Assembly: GCF_035916875.1 (NCBI RefSeq)
Contig: NZ_JAXUHN010000091.1
Span: 1-64,000 of the forward strand
DNA length: 64,000 bases
Source of the DNA: Methylomicrobium sp035916875
GTDB lineage: Bacteria > Pseudomonadota > Gammaproteobacteria > Methylococcales > Methylomonadaceae
Reading direction: 5' to 3'
The notes below the pieces were generated by a model. It ran no database searches and was not told where the DNA came from. It saw only the letters and a program-made list of their open reading frames with translations. Made by a program: the position numbers and the translations under genes. Below, piece by piece: positions 31,488-40,625 of this stretch; position 1 is the stretch's first letter, and the number at the start of each line of letters is the position of its first letter.

Positions 31488-33560
31488 ATGCGTAAAAAAT
31501 CCGTTTCCACTTCGTTATTCGATCGGCAGATTTTATCAGGCGCGCTGCTCGATGCGTTCCGTAAACTTACTCCCCGACAACAAGTCAAAAATCCGGTGAT
31601 GTTCGTCGTTTATATCGGCAGTCTGTTGACGACTTTTTTATGGATACAAGCCCTGAGAGGCCAAAGTGAAGTCGAGCCGGCCTTCACCCTGGCGATCGCC
31701 TTATGGCTCTGGTTCACGGTCTTGTTCGCCAATTTCGCCGAAGCGGTGGCCGAAGGCCGCAGTAAAGCCCAGGCGGCGTTTCTCCGTAGCGCCAAACGCG
31801 ACATCGCCGCGAAAAAGCTCGACGAACCGCGTTATGGCGCCAATTACAGCAAGATTGCCGGCTCGACGTTGCGCCGCGGTGATATTGTGCTGGTCGAAGC
31901 CGGCGATTTCATTCCCGGCGACGGCGATGTGATCGAAGGCGTTGCCTCGGTCGATGAAAGCGCGATCACCGGCGAAAGCGCGCCGGTGATCCGCGAGTCC
32001 GGCGGCGATTTCAGTTCAGTGACCGGCGGCACCCGCGTATTGTCGGACTGGCTGGTCGTCATGATCACCGTCAATCCGGGCGAAACCTTCCTGGACCGGA
32101 TGATTTCGATGGTCGAAAGCGCCAAACGCCAGAAAACTCCGAACGAAATCGCCCTGACAATCCTCTTGGTCGCCTTGACGTTGGTATTTCTGCTCGCGAC
32201 CGTAACCCTGCTGCCGTTCTCACTGTATAGCGTCGAAAGCGCCGGTTTCGGCAAGCCGATTTCAATCACCGTGTTGATCGCGCTGCTGGTGTGCCTGATT
32301 CCGACCACGATCGGCGGCCTATTGTCCGCGATCGGCGTCGCCGGCATCGGTCGGATGATGCAGAAGAACGTAATCGCAACTTCGGGCCGCGCGGTCGAGG
32401 CTGCCGGCGATGTGGATGTCTTGCTATTGGACAAAACCGGCACAATAACGTTAGGTAATCGACAAGCTTCAGCCTTCATTCCAATCAAAGGCGTGAATGA
32501 GAAGAATTTGGCTGATGCCGCGCAATTGGCTTCACTCGCCGACGAAACGCCGGAAGGACGCAGCATCGTGATCCTCGCGAAACAGAAATTCGGTTTTCGC
32601 GAGCGCGACGTGCATGCATTGGGCGCGACTTTCGTCCATTTCAGCGCCCAGACGCGGATGAGCGGCGTCAACCTGGAAGCGCGGCAGATCCGCAAAGGCG
32701 CGGCCGATGCGATCCGCGCCTATGTCGAAGAACAGGGCGGCAAGTTTCCTCAGGAAATCCAAACGCAGGTCAATGATGTCGCGCGCCGCGGCAGCACCCC
32801 GCTGGTTGTCGCTGAAGGCGCGCTCGCGCTGGGCGTGATCGAACTGAAAGACATCGTCAAAGGAGGTATCAAGGAACGCTTTGCGGAACTGCGCCAGATG
32901 GGCATCAAAACGATCATGATCACTGGCGACAACCGCCTGACCGCTGCCGCGATCGCGGCCGAGGCGGGCGTCGACGATTTTCTCGCCGAAGCGACGCCGG
33001 AAGCCAAGCTCAAGCTAATCCGCGAGCATCAGGCTGACGGCCGCCTGGTCGCGATGACCGGCGACGGCACCAACGATGCGCCCGCCCTTGCCCAGGCCGA
33101 CGTGGCCGTGGCCATGAACAGCGGCACTCAGGCGGCCAAGGAAGCCGGGAATATGGTCGATCTGGATTCGAATCCGACCAAGCTAATCGAAATCGTCGAA
33201 ACCGGCAAGCAAATGCTGATGACGCGCGGCGCGCTGACTACGTTCAGCATTGCGAACGACGTGGCGAAATATTTTGCGATCATTCCGGCTGCTTTTGCGA
33301 CGACTTATCCGGCGCTGAACGTCTTGAACGTGATGAATCTTGCGACGCCGGACAGCGCAATTCTGTCGGCGGTGATTTTCAATGCTCTGATCATCATCGC
33401 GCTGATTCCTCTGGCTTTAAAAGGCATCAGTTACAAACCGGTCGGCGCCGCCATGCTGCTGCAAAACAATTTGCTGATTTACGGCGTCGGCGGACTGATC
33501 GTGCCATTCATCGGCATCAAGGCAATTGATTTGATTCTGGTCGGACTGGGGCTGGTATAA
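31488..33560 (+). CDS. kdpB: K+-transporting ATPase ATP-binding subunit KdpB
   Basis: The 690-aa P-type ATPase subunit. It shows the actuator loop DESAITGESAPVIRESGGD, the phosphorylation site LLLDKTGTITLGNR, ITGDNRLTA and MTGDGTNDAPALAQADVAVAMNSGT. The ATG at 31488 is preceded by GGGAGA. It energises K+ movement through KdpA. Confidence 0.98.
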   Translation: MRKKSVSTSLFDRQILSGALLDAFRKLTPRQQVKNPVMFVVYIGSLLTTFLWIQALRGQSEVEPAFTLAIALWLWFTVLFANFAEAVAEGRSKAQAAFLRSAKRDIAAKKLDEPRYGANYSKIAGSTLRRGDIVLVEAGDFIPGDGDVIEGVASVDESAITGESAPVIRESGGDFSSVTGGTRVLSDWLVVMITVNPGETFLDRMISMVESAKRQKTPNEIALTILLVALTLVFLLATVTLLPFSLYSVESAGFGKPISITVLIALLVCLIPTTIGGLLSAIGVAGIGRMMQKNVIATSGRAVEAAGDVDVLLLDKTGTITLGNRQASAFIPIKGVNEKNLADAAQLASLADETPEGRSIVILAKQKFGFRERDVHALGATFVHFSAQTRMSGVNLEARQIRKGAADAIRAYVEEQGGKFPQEIQTQVNDVARRGSTPLVVAEGALALGVIELKDIVKGGIKERFAELRQMGIKTIMITGDNRLTAAAIAAEAGVDDFLAEATPEAKLKLIREHQADGRLVAMTGDGTNDAPALAQADVAVAMNSGTQAAKEAGNMVDLDSNPTKLIEIVETGKQMLMTRGALTTFSIANDVAKYFAIIPAAFATTYPALNVLNVMNLATPDSAILSAVIFNALIIIALIPLALKGISYKPVGAAMLLQNNLLIYGVGGLIVPFIGIKAIDLILVGLGLV

Positions 33561-33590
33561 AGCCGCTGATGACTGGCAATTGTTGTAGTT

Positions 33591-33643
33591 TCGTAGGATA
33601 GTCGCGTCTTGATGGGTTTCGCTATCGCTCTGCCCATCCTACG
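33591..33643. repeat. REP-like palindromic element between kdpB and kdpC
   Basis: The outer arms CGTAGGATAGTCG and CCCATCCTACG enclose GATGGGTTTCGCTATCGCTCTGCCCATC. In reverse this reads GTAGGATGGGCAGAGCGATA then GCGAAACCCATC, a motif I recognise as a dispersed palindromic repeat in many Gammaproteobacteria. It widens the usually tight kdpB-kdpC junction to 108 bp and could reduce or separate kdpC expression. Confidence 0.7.
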
Positions 33644-33668
33644 CTATATCAAACATTAGGAGTAGAAC

Positions 33669-34244
33669 ATGTTTAAAGTTATCAAACCGGCAGCGATGAT
33701 GTTGGTCATGTTGACCTTGCTGACCGGCGTCATTTATCCCGCGCTGGTAACGGGCCTCGCGCAAGTGCTGTTTCCCGGCCAGGCTAACGGCAGCATTATC
33801 CGGAATAGCCAGGGTAAAGCGTCCGGTTCGGCGTTGATCGGACAGCCGTTCAACAACAGCAAATATTTCTGGAGTCGGCCTTCGACTACCGCCCCTTATC
33901 CTTATAATGCAGGCGCTTCGAGCGGATCCAACCTGGGGCCGACCAACCCTGCCCTGGCGGAAGCCGTTAAAGCCAGAATCGAAGCTTTCCAGGCGGCCGA
34001 TCCGGACAACAAATCCCCAATTCCGATTGATCTGATCACTGCTTCCGGCAGCGGACTGGACCCCCACATCAGTCCGGCGGCGGCTGAGTATCAAGTCAAT
34101 CGTATCGCCAAAGCCCGCCATATCGATCCTGATAAATTGCGGGAAATGGTACGGTCGCATACCGAAGGTCGGCAATGGGGTTTTCTCGGAGAACGGCGGG
34201 TCAACGTGCTCGCATTGAATCTGGCTTTGGATACCATCCGGTAG
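33669..34244 (+). CDS. kdpC: K+-transporting ATPase subunit KdpC
   Basis: The 191-aa chaperone-like subunit has one N-terminal membrane helix (AAMMLVMLTLLTGVIYPALVTG). It carries the KdpC motifs GSALIGQPFNNSKYFWSRPS, ASSGSNLGPTNP and GSGLDPHISPAAAEYQVNRIA. The ribosome site is TTAGGAG. It is separated from kdpB by a REP-like element but is otherwise in operon order. Confidence 0.97.
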   Translation: MFKVIKPAAMMLVMLTLLTGVIYPALVTGLAQVLFPGQANGSIIRNSQGKASGSALIGQPFNNSKYFWSRPSTTAPYPYNAGASSGSNLGPTNPALAEAVKARIEAFQAADPDNKSPIPIDLITASGSGLDPHISPAAAEYQVNRIAKARHIDPDKLREMVRSHTEGRQWGFLGERRVNVLALNLALDTIR

Positions 34245-34259
34245 AGAATGGGTTCCGCG

Positions 34260-34583
34260 ATGAAATTTTCCCTCTACTTGATAATTCTAACCGTCTTTTG
34301 CGGAAATGTCGGCGCGGATACTCCCGATAGCCGACGCTACGTGCTGCCGCCCAGTAAAGTGCACATCGAATCATGCGAGCGAGGCGCTCTAACTTTGCAT
34401 CCGGGCATGATTGAGGTACAACGCGAACTGCATTCCGACGGAAATTTTTGGATGCTTTATCAAATCTCCGTGCATGACGGCTCGGAATGGATTGTATTAT
34501 GCGATTTGGCAAGCGGAAAAATCATCCGCGATGAACAAGAGTTCAGTGACGACTCTCCGCTCGAAAAAGAACCGGTTCAGTAA
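34260..34583 (+). CDS. Secreted PepSY-like small protein
   Basis: A 107-aa protein with a signal peptide (MKFSLYLIILTVFCGNVGA). The mature part resembles one PepSY unit: CERGALTLHPGMIEVQREL then FWMLYQISVHDGSEWIVLCDLASGKII. It starts 15 nt after kdpC, so probably shares its transcript. PepSY proteins are thought to inhibit or sense in the periplasm. It is not a usual kdp member. Confidence 0.65.
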   Translation: MKFSLYLIILTVFCGNVGADTPDSRRYVLPPSKVHIESCERGALTLHPGMIEVQRELHSDGNFWMLYQISVHDGSEWIVLCDLASGKIIRDEQEFSDDSPLEKEPVQ

Positions 34584-34620
34584 TGTTGAAATCATGTTAA
34601 ATTCGAAAGTAAGAGGCTGA

Positions 34621-35562
34621 ATGATGGAAGACAAGACAAGAAAAAAATTTTATGTTTTTTTGCCCTGGGGACTGACTCTTGCTATCTTGGTGGCATTCTC
34701 GCTATTGCTGTTTGGCTATTATGGCGGGAATTTCAATCCTTTCGAGACGCAGTTTAAAAAGGTTAATTTGTTGTCCACGATGAAGATTCATCTCCTCGAG
34801 GCCGTTGAGGCCGAGAAGAACGCGGTACTTGCCATTACCGATGAGGCATCAGAAGATTTCGCCGCTCAAGCTCGCCAGGCCACCGATCGCGTAGAAACCA
34901 GTCGGCAGCAAATCGAATCTCTCATTCACCTGGAGAAACTCCCCCGAGAGACAGGGATGGTAAATGAGTTCAATTCTTGCTGGTCGCAATTTAAAAAATT
35001 AGATAAAACAATTCTGGACCTTGCCATTCAAAATACCAATCTTAAGGCACAGAAGATCTCCGCGACGCAATGCGCTCAAGAAATGGAGCGTTTTGAAGAG
35101 AGCTTGAATCGCCTCATCCACTTGAACATGCACGGCAACCAGTGTAACAAGGCTGTCATGCTCTCCTATGAAGCACTCACTGCCGGCCTGAAAGTCTTCG
35201 CTCTGCACAAGATCCATATTGAAGAGTCTGACGATCAAGCGATGGATCAAATCGAGCAACGCATCAAATCTTATGACGAATCCGCCGGCAAGGCCCTAGG
35301 GTCTCTTCATAGTCTTGCCGGCCTCAGTAATGTTGAAGACCTTCAGGCTGCAGAGACTGCATACGTACGATTTATGGATTTAACCCGAGAGGTTTTAAGG
35401 CTTTCTCGGATGAATACGAATATCAAGTCAGCCGAGCTATCCTTGGGGAAAAAAAGATTGATTGCTTCACAATGCCTAGAGATCCTCACCACTTTCCAGA
35501 AGACGGTCCAACCTCAGGGTGATTATTCACTCCCTCGTTCGAAAAAAAAGATGATTGAATAA
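34621..35562 (+). CDS. Membrane-anchored helical-bundle protein (4HB/MCP-like sensor domain)
   Basis: A 313-aa protein. One membrane helix near residues 15-36 (LPWGLTLAILVAFSLLLFGYY) is followed by a wholly helical extracytoplasmic part with heptad-like repeats (KIHLLEAVEAEKNAVLAITDEA). It resembles four-helix-bundle sensor domains of chemoreceptors but lacks HAMP and any output domain. The base composition is visibly more AT-rich than kdp on either side, and the following 150 bp are very AT-rich, which suggests acquisition. It may sense a ligand for a separate partner. Confidence 0.6.
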   Translation: MMEDKTRKKFYVFLPWGLTLAILVAFSLLLFGYYGGNFNPFETQFKKVNLLSTMKIHLLEAVEAEKNAVLAITDEASEDFAAQARQATDRVETSRQQIESLIHLEKLPRETGMVNEFNSCWSQFKKLDKTILDLAIQNTNLKAQKISATQCAQEMERFEESLNRLIHLNMHGNQCNKAVMLSYEALTAGLKVFALHKIHIEESDDQAMDQIEQRIKSYDESAGKALGSLHSLAGLSNVEDLQAAETAYVRFMDLTREVLRLSRMNTNIKSAELSLGKKRLIASQCLEILTTFQKTVQPQGDYSLPRSKKKMIE

Positions 35563-35713
35563 TTATATTTTTTACTCATTAAAATGTCTTTGTTGTATAA
35601 ATAAAGACCAACACATTAATTTTATTGAAAGTTCTCAAAAATTGACATAAGAAATTACTTAATAAGATCAATCTGTTACCTATTTATGCAACAAAGTCCT
35701 TCAGACTGAATCC

Positions 35714-36736
35714 ATGGAAAATCCGCAATTGAACTTTGTGTTTCCGGAGACCTCCATCAATCCTTCGATGGTGATGAACTGCATCGCCTACAAACACGGC
35801 AAACGCCTTGGCACAATCACGCTCGAAGCAATCAGCGACGTGCTGGCCGAGGACGGTACCTTTGTCTGGCTGGGACTTCGCGAAGCCGATAAGGCCTTGC
35901 TGGCAAAAATTCAAAAAGAGTTCGATTTGCACGAACTGGCCATCGAAGACGCATGTTCGGCGCATCAACGGCCGAAACTGGAGGAATACGGCGACTCCCT
36001 GTTCCTGGTTTTGCAAACCGCGCAACTGACCGAGGACAGCGGGGTTGCATTCGGCGAAACTCACTTATTCGTGGGCGCGCGTTTTTTGGTTTCGGTGCGC
36101 CACTCGTCGTCCTTGAGTTATGCGAAAGTGCGCGAGCGCTGCGAGCATATGCCCGAGCAGTTGAATAAGGGTCCCGGTTTTGCGCTTTACGCGCTGATGG
36201 ATTTCATTGTCGATCATTATCTACCGGTAGTGCAAGGCCTGGAGCAGCGTCTCGATCAATTGGAATCTGATATTTTCGATAAGGATTTTCGTAACGAAAC
36301 CTTCGCACAGCTCTATGAACTGAAACGCGATTTACTGTTGCTGCGCGGCGCGACCTTGCCCTGGCTGGACATCTGCAGCGAGTTGATGCGTTTTCACACG
36401 CACATCATCCCGAAAGACACGCGCTTTTATTTCCGCGACGTACACGACCACGCGCAGCGCATCCACCAGGCCGTCGAGGGCATGCGCGAAATGCTCAACG
36501 ATGCGATGCAGGTACATTTGACGATGGCGACGGTGCGCCAGAACGAAGTGGTCAAGAGGCTGGCCGGCTGGGGCGCGATCCTGGCGGTCCCTACGATGGT
36601 GTTCAGCTTATACGGAATGAATTTCAAACATATGCCGGAACTCGACTGGCGCTATGCCTACCCGGCAACGCTCGGTATCGTGATAGTCGGCTGTATTTGG
36701 CTGCATCGCCGCCTAAAAAGTATCGGCTGGTTGTAA
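35714..36736 (+). CDS. corA: CorA-family Mg2+/Co2+ transporter
   Basis: The 340-aa protein has a long cytoplasmic helical domain and two C-terminal membrane helices. The pore signature is YGMNFKHMPEL (GMN) and the end LHRRLKSIGWL is basic, as in CorA. Cation selectivity within CorA/ZntB cannot be decided here. It lies 9 nt before kdpD and may be co-transcribed with kdpDE. Confidence 0.92.
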   Translation: MENPQLNFVFPETSINPSMVMNCIAYKHGKRLGTITLEAISDVLAEDGTFVWLGLREADKALLAKIQKEFDLHELAIEDACSAHQRPKLEEYGDSLFLVLQTAQLTEDSGVAFGETHLFVGARFLVSVRHSSSLSYAKVRERCEHMPEQLNKGPGFALYALMDFIVDHYLPVVQGLEQRLDQLESDIFDKDFRNETFAQLYELKRDLLLLRGATLPWLDICSELMRFHTHIIPKDTRFYFRDVHDHAQRIHQAVEGMREMLNDAMQVHLTMATVRQNEVVKRLAGWGAILAVPTMVFSLYGMNFKHMPELDWRYAYPATLGIVIVGCIWLHRRLKSIGWL

Positions 36737-36745
36737 GGCCCAAGG

Positions 36746-39487
36746 ATGTCAAGCGTCGCACGCCCCGATCCCGATGAACTCTTGGCCCGCGTCGAGAAGG
36801 AACAAGCGAAGTCCCGGCGCGGGCACTTGAAAATCTTTTTCGGCGCCGCGGCGGGCGTCGGCAAAACCTTTGCGATGCTACAGGCGGCGCACGAAAGGCG
36901 CGCGGAAAATCTCGACGTGATCGTCGGTCTGGTCGAAACGCACGGACGAGCGGAAACCAAGGCTTTGTTGGAGGAGTTGGAGGTGCTTCCGCCCAAGCAA
37001 ATCGAGTACCGCGGCACCGTGCTGCGCGAATTCGATCTGGACGCGGCGCTGAAACGGCGGCCATCGATCATTCTGGTCGATGAACTCGCGCACACCAATG
37101 CGCCCGGATCGCGGCATCCGAAACGCTGGCAGGACATCGAGGAATTGCTCGACGCCGGCATCGATGTTTATACCGCGCTTAACGTGCAGCATCTCGAAAG
37201 CCTGAACGACGACATCGGCCAGATTGCCGGCATCCGGATATGGGAGACCGTCCCCGATACGGTTTTCGAGGAGGCCGACGAGGTCGAGCTGGTCGATCTG
37301 CCGCCCGACGAATTGCTGCTAAGGCTACGGGAAGGCAAGGTTTATCTGCCGCAGCAGGCGCAGGAAGCGATTCGGAATTTTTTCCGAAAGGGCAATTTGA
37401 TCGCGCTCAGGGAACTGGCCCTTCGCCAGACCGCGCACCGGGTCGATGCGCAGATGCTCGATTACCGCGAAGACAATGCGATTCGCGAGGTCTGGCAGGT
37501 CAGCGAGCGGATTCTGGTCTGTATCGGCCCGAACACCCTGGCCGAACGCCTAGTCCGGGCCGGCAAGCGCTTTGCGGTCAGTCTGCGCGCCGATTGGATC
37601 GTCGTTTATGTCGAAACGCCCGAATTGCAGCGTTTGCCCACCGAAAAGCGTGATGCGGTGCTGCGCGTTTTACGCACTGCGGAACAGCTTGGCGCGGAAA
37701 CCACAACGCTGAGTTCGCCGAACCTGAGCGAAGCAATCATCAAATTCTCCAGCGAACGCAACGTGACCAAGATCATGATGGGCAAACCGTCCCGCCGAGG
37801 CTGGCGACGCTTTGTGCTGGGCTCGGTCGTCGATACCTTGATCGTCGAGGCGCACAATATCAATATTTATTTGCTGGGCAGCCCGCACCCCCACCGGGAA
37901 GAGGAGGAAAAACTGCAACTGACCACGCGCCGCAAAGAGGTGTTGCCGGGTTTGCTGCAACGTTCGAAGACACGCAAAAAGGGCTATTATCTCGGCTATT
38001 GTTGGGCGGTCGGCGTGACCTTGATCTGCGCGGTGCTCGCCCGGCTGATGCACGGGAGTTTCGAACAATCGAACCTGGCGATGATTTTCCTGCTGGGCGT
38101 CGCGCTGATCGCGGCACGATTTGGACGCGGGCCTTCGGTCCTTGCATCGGTCCTCGGGGTGCTGGTGTTCGATTTTTTCTTCGTGACCCCCTTTCACAGC
38201 TTTGCGGTCTCGGACACCCAATATCTGGTTACACTCAGCGCGATGCTGATCGTCGCGATGCTGATTAGCAATCTGACCGCGAATGTCCGTTCCCAGGCCA
38301 AGGTCGCCGCACACCGCGAGCGGCGGGCCGCGGTACTGTATGCGATGAGCAAGGATCTGGCCGCGGCAGAGAGCGAGGCGGAGATCGTGCGCACCGCGGT
38401 ACGCCACATGCACGTCGAATTCGGCAGCCGCAACGCGATACTTTTCCCGGACGCGAACGGACGCATAATCTATCCGAATGAACGAAGCATTCCAGAGTCG
38501 CTTGCAGGCGCCGATCTCAGCGTCGCGCAATGGGTCTTCGATCATAACGAAATGGCTGGACAAGGCACGACGACCTTGCCCGGCACGAAGGCGATCTATT
38601 TTCCGATCGATGCCGGCAACACAATGCTGGGCGTATTGGTGCTGGAGCCGGTCAATCTGCGCCGGGTATTTCTGCCCGAGCAGCAAAAACTGCTCGATAC
38701 TTTTTTACGGTTGATCGCCCAGGCGCTGAGCCGCATTAGACTGGCGGATCAGGCAAAGACGGTGCAATTGCAAATCGAAACCGAGGGCCTTCGCAATTCG
38801 CTGCTCAGTTCTATCTCGCATGACCTCCGCACGCCCTTGGCGACGATCGTCGGTTCCGCGAGCACTCTCGCGGAAGACGACGGCAGCCTCAAAGCCGAGG
38901 ATAAAATCGAATTGAGCCGCGCGATTTATGACGAAGCGCGGCGCATGTCGAATCTGGTCAGCAATATTCTCGACATGGCACGGCTAGATGCCGGTATGAT
39001 TCAGTTACACAAGGAATGGTATCCACTGGAAGAGATTATCGGCACCGTGTTGACCCGGTTCGGCAATCGGACCAGTGACCGTCAGGTCAAGGTGACTTTG
39101 CCGCCCGGCATTCCAATGATTTATGTCGATGCGGTGATGATCGAACAGGTGCTGACGAATCTTTTAGAGAACGCGCTGCGCTATACGCCGGCCGGTAGTC
39201 CGTTGGAAATTACGGCTGAAATGTCCGCCGATTGGGTCGAAATTTCGCTCGCAGACCGCGGACCGGGCATTCCGGCAGGGCTCGAAAACCGACTGTTCGA
39301 AAAATTTTATCGGTTGCGCGAGGAGACTGCGCAAAGCGGCGTCGGTTTGGGTCTTGCGATTTGCCTCGCGATCGTCGCGGTGCATGGCGGCTCGATCCGG
39401 GCGCATAACCGTGCCGGCGGCGGCGCGATTTTTTCGTTCCTATTGCCGCACGAGCATCAGCCCCCGGAAATTGTACATGAAGAATAA
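36746..39487 (+). CDS. kdpD: Potassium-responsive sensor histidine kinase KdpD
   Basis: The 913-aa protein has the N-terminal KdpD domain with Walker A FFGAAAGVGKTFAML and the DELAHTNAPGSRHPKRWQD motif, a Usp-like domain (about 250-380), and four membrane helices (about 410-510). A GAF-like region follows, then the kinase: H-box SSISHDLRTPLATIVG, N-box LLENALRYTPAG and GVGLGLAIC. It senses K+ limitation or turgor and controls KdpE. Length is typical. Confidence 0.97.
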   Translation: MSSVARPDPDELLARVEKEQAKSRRGHLKIFFGAAAGVGKTFAMLQAAHERRAENLDVIVGLVETHGRAETKALLEELEVLPPKQIEYRGTVLREFDLDAALKRRPSIILVDELAHTNAPGSRHPKRWQDIEELLDAGIDVYTALNVQHLESLNDDIGQIAGIRIWETVPDTVFEEADEVELVDLPPDELLLRLREGKVYLPQQAQEAIRNFFRKGNLIALRELALRQTAHRVDAQMLDYREDNAIREVWQVSERILVCIGPNTLAERLVRAGKRFAVSLRADWIVVYVETPELQRLPTEKRDAVLRVLRTAEQLGAETTTLSSPNLSEAIIKFSSERNVTKIMMGKPSRRGWRRFVLGSVVDTLIVEAHNINIYLLGSPHPHREEEEKLQLTTRRKEVLPGLLQRSKTRKKGYYLGYCWAVGVTLICAVLARLMHGSFEQSNLAMIFLLGVALIAARFGRGPSVLASVLGVLVFDFFFVTPFHSFAVSDTQYLVTLSAMLIVAMLISNLTANVRSQAKVAAHRERRAAVLYAMSKDLAAAESEAEIVRTAVRHMHVEFGSRNAILFPDANGRIIYPNERSIPESLAGADLSVAQWVFDHNEMAGQGTTTLPGTKAIYFPIDAGNTMLGVLVLEPVNLRRVFLPEQQKLLDTFLRLIAQALSRIRLADQAKTVQLQIETEGLRNSLLSSISHDLRTPLATIVGSASTLAEDDGSLKAEDKIELSRAIYDEARRMSNLVSNILDMARLDAGMIQLHKEWYPLEEIIGTVLTRFGNRTSDRQVKVTLPPGIPMIYVDAVMIEQVLTNLLENALRYTPAGSPLEITAEMSADWVEISLADRGPGIPAGLENRLFEKFYRLREETAQSGVGLGLAICLAIVAVHGGSIRAHNRAGGGAIFSFLLPHEHQPPEIVHEE

Positions 39488-39513
39488 ATTGTTATGCTAA
39501 GCCCTTATCCATC

Positions 39514-40209
39514 ATGACCGCGCTAAAACCCAAAATCATCGTGATCGAGGACGACCCGCCGATCCGCCGTTTTCTACGCACCGCACTCGACACGCACGGC
39601 TTCGAAATTTTTGAGGCCGCAACCGGAAAGCAGGGCGTGGTCGAAGCGAATATTCGCAAGGCCGATCTGATCATACTCGATCTGGGACTGCCGGACATGG
39701 ACGGCGTGAGCGTTGTGAAGGCGGTCCGCGCCTGGTCCGAAATGCCGATCATCGTACTGTCGGCGCGCAGCGCCGAAGCACACAAGATCGAGGCGCTCGA
39801 TGCCGGCGCGGACGACTACCTGACCAAACCATTCGGCCTCGGCGAATTGCTGGCACGCATACGCGTCGCGCTACGCCATGCTTCAATCCCGCCCGAACAA
39901 ACCGAGGCCGGCGTGTTCATGACCGGCAATCTCAGTGTCGATTTAATCAATCGCCGGGTTTATAACGGCGACCAGGAAATTCACCTGACGCCGATTCAAT
40001 ATCGGCTGCTGACCGTGCTGATCAAACATGCCGGCAAGATATTGACGCATCGACAAATTTTAAAGGAAGTCTGGGGGCCGAACAGCATCGAAAGCCCGCA
40101 CTATCTGCGGATTTATATGAGTCAGCTTAGGCACAAGCTCGAAACCGACCCGGCGCAGCCCAAATATCTATTGACCGAATCCGGTGTCGGTTACTGGTTG
40201 AAAGTTTAG
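39514..40209 (+). CDS. kdpE: Response regulator KdpE
   Basis: A 231-aa OmpR/PhoB-type regulator. The receiver has the acidic pair EDD, phospho-acceptor Asp in LIILDLGLPDMDG and Lys in YLTKPFGLGEL. The C-terminal winged helix has LTPIQYRLLTVLIKHAGKIL. It lies 26 nt after kdpD. Its likely target is the box at 29324. Confidence 0.97.
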   Translation: MTALKPKIIVIEDDPPIRRFLRTALDTHGFEIFEAATGKQGVVEANIRKADLIILDLGLPDMDGVSVVKAVRAWSEMPIIVLSARSAEAHKIEALDAGADDYLTKPFGLGELLARIRVALRHASIPPEQTEAGVFMTGNLSVDLINRRVYNGDQEIHLTPIQYRLLTVLIKHAGKILTHRQILKEVWGPNSIESPHYLRIYMSQLRHKLETDPAQPKYLLTESGVGYWLKV

Positions 40210-40262
40210 AATCCGCCGGCAAACTCGCCTTTTTCGATTAAGAATATCGGAAAAAGCGAACT

Positions 40263-40535
40263 TCAATTATCGCCGGATTTGATAGGCAGCAGGGTTTTAC
40301 CCTGATGCTCTATCTGTCTGGCCGTCTGGATGATCTTCTGGCGGTGCTTGTACGCATAGATACCCACCGCCATGCCGAGACCAAACACCACCAGCGGATA
40401 GCGCGCGACGCGGTGAATCACCTCGGTGGCGATCTGGGTGCCGACCGTGATCAACCCCAATTTAATCAAGGCGTCGGTTTTCGTGCCGAAATCTTCTTCA
40501 GTCAAAATCTCTGTTTCGTTGTGCTCGCTTTGCAT
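40263..40535 (-). CDS. Small single-span membrane protein, metal-cluster family (paralogue B)
   Basis: A 90-aa protein from ATG 40535 (GGAA six nt upstream). An acidic N-terminus (NETEILTEEDF) precedes a glycine-patterned membrane helix (YPLVVFGLGMAVGIYAY) and then KHRQKIIQTARQI. The core matches the proteins at 26431 and 52082 (P-x3-F-G-x-G-x3-G-x4-K-[YH]-R) but the tail is shorter. It lies 90 nt downstream of the dsbD start region's opposite end, that is beside the dsbD 3' end and convergent with kdpE. Function unknown. Confidence 0.7.
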   Translation of the reverse strand: MQSEHNETEILTEEDFGTKTDALIKLGLITVGTQIATEVIHRVARYPLVVFGLGMAVGIYAYKHRQKIIQTARQIEHQGKTLLPIKSGDN

Positions 40536-40625
40536 GCGGTTTCCGTATGTTTCAAAAAATATCCCCAAAGCCGATGCGAGCACGAATCGCTGAGATTCTC
40601 CGCTCGCGGATCTCTACCGAACAGT

